From Paracentrotus lividus (Eukaryota; Echinodermata; Echinoidea; Camarodonta; Echinidae): 64,000 bases of DNA. Every line of letters begins with the position of its first letter. The stretch's first letter is position 1. Positions 62,436 to 64,000 of this stretch are shown one piece after another. The stretch is taken from positions 22,374,977 through 22,438,976 of the forward strand of contig CALNVZ010000174.1 of NCBI GenBank assembly GCA_940671915.1, read 5' to 3'. The notes under the pieces were generated by a model, which saw only the letters and a program-made list of their open reading frames with translations, did not search any database and was not told where the DNA came from. Position numbers and translations under genes: made by a program.

Positions 62436-64000
62436 GTACGTACTTTGTATTTATATTTTTATTTACTATTACGATATGAACCCATTGATTCTAAGCTTTT
62501 GAATAAGGTTCGTGCAATATTTTCATTACCCTTTTTAATGTCCTCTTTTCTTTCTTTTTTGTCTTTGTCTTTTTTTTCTTTTTTGTTTGTTGAGGGGGCA
62601 ACTATTGTACCCACTTTTCATGTTGAATTAACGGTCCATGAGAATCATGTCTTTAGATATTGTGATAAGTCGCTCAAAGTTGATAACAAAGACAGCACTT
62701 TATTGGGGGAAAAATCAATGGAAAAATCATCTCGAAAAGGGCTCAGTAGTCGAGTTTCATTCTTTGTATGTCTTGAATGCGAGACATTAGTCTTGTGATA
62801 ACAAGTTTCCAAGCTTTGTGAGAGCGAAGAAAGGAGTTATAATAATGTAAAATAGGTGCTATATACATGTACAGGTACAAAACATTGCTATTTTATTTTT
62901 TATTTTTTGGTGAAATCTCTTGATTGTCCCATCTCAATAGTCATGCACCTCCCAAGTTGTTTTATTCTACTTATATTGTGTTTTCATCAATACTAGCTCG
63001 CTTTCCAAGCCTGCCTTGTTGAATTTATAATGGATATGAGAAGGTTCATGAACTTGTGTCTCCGATTGTACATTGTCCTTAAACACAAATGAATTACATG
63101 CTAGAAATATTTTCAAGCCAAATGGGAAGAATAATAAAGAAAAGCAACCGGGGAGGGTAGAGACGGAAAAGAAGAAAATACAATAGACGAAGTAGGGAAG
63201 ATAGGAAAACAATTTTAAAACGACAAAACAGATGAACAAAGCGGGAGAGAGAAACCAAAGATCATGATCACTATGATAGGGTCCATTATCATATTAATAA
63301 AGGCATCAATAATTTCAGCCTTGCCCGATCGCTGAACACCCAGCATTATACATAAATGTTATCACAGTTTCAATACAGCTTCATACATGTTTTTCAATAT
63401 ATAAATCTGTCAATGACTTGTCTATAGTCATGATTGATTTTTTTTTAGCCTCCGAAAGTTTATTAACGGCTTCAAATAACGTGGAGTAGATTGCACAGCA
63501 AGTACTTTCACCTATAAACATTTAGTTTACCAAAATAATTATTAAAAGAAATATAGGATATTCTATATTGAAATGTACCATGTACTATCAATAGTTATTT
63601 CAAAATGCATTTTTATGATACTAGTTTTTATGATACATATCATGTAAAAGGCAATTTCATTCTAAATAATGCTGACAATCCTTTCATAAGAATCCATTTC
63701 TCGTACGATGTAATCATCTGATTGATTCTTGTACGCATGCATAATTTCAATCAATCGACCAGTCAACCAATCATGTGATGACACAATCATTCAATCATCC
63801 AATAGACCACTTTATGACGAAGCGTTCCTCGATATAATTTATTATATTCCATTTGTTCTCTAAACATTGAAAAGGGAAAATAATTTACTCTGATTTATTT
63901 CAATTACTACTTTCTGCCACTATCTTATTTTGAGGTGAAATTATCAAATATATATTATTTTGTTCTCATGAAAAATCAATATGGAAATAATGATAAGCAA
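62436..64000. other. Intergenic DNA, no feature recognised
   Basis: The 117-codon frame at 62445-62798 starts with low-complexity Leu/Ser/Phe sequence and shows no recognisable domain. The remainder is AT-rich. Confidence 0.45.

Noticed and set aside
62445-62798. 117-codon frame with a hydrophobic N-terminal half that resembles a signal or membrane segment
   Set aside because: The hydrophobic part is encoded by a T/C low-complexity tract; the remainder matches no known domain.

Overview
The window looks like AT-rich genomic DNA from a marine invertebrate deuterostome, most likely an echinoderm of sea-urchin type. It has GT-AG introns of tens of kilobases, dense GA/CT, TA and CA microsatellites, many short inverted-repeat transposons, and a strongly over-represented palindrome TAGGCCTA. 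There is no prokaryotic gene organisation. The species assignment is inference.

Only one host gene is supported. It is a globin of the globin X / neuroglobin-like, membrane-anchored kind, on the + strand, split into three coding exons (3323-3513, 32861-33080, 43325-43459). Together they encode 181 residues over about 40 kb, so more than 98% of the gene is intron. Its N terminus begins MGCSSS, a dual myristoylation/palmitoylation signal. The introns fall at the ancestral globin positions B12.2 (phase 2) and G7.0 (phase 0). The proximal histidine is present (His128), but the distal position appears to be glutamine (Gln96). Intron 2 holds a perfect RFX X-box and two further close matches.

Everything else recognisable is repeat DNA. 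Region by region: 476-1531 is a Penelope-like remnant with a GIY-YIG endonuclease tail and terminal inverted repeats. 3974-5213 holds an 814-bp palindrome and a tRNA-headed SINE. 11585-11937 is a TA-flanked foldback MITE. 20.1-21.2 kb is a large ACT trinucleotide array and a duplication. 21.9-25.36 kb is a broken CR1/Jockey-type LINE on the + strand. 26.8-27.3 and 29.1-29.7 kb are foldback MITEs. 33.1, 39.2, 41.1 and 53.65 kb are TTAA-type MITEs. 44.1-44.8 kb has two neighbouring elements with three-base TWA target duplications. 49.8-51.2 and 60.6-62.4 kb hold two copies of one TA-flanked element, one interrupted by a younger element and the other itself nested in an older element.

Two unrelated repeats (476-1531 and 3974-4835) carry the same outward-facing motif, CTGACGAA-stem-GAAAGCT. 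The stem sequences differ between them but pairing is kept, which suggests a conserved hammerhead-like RNA core. I see no CRISPR array, no operon, no rRNA, and no convincing second host gene.
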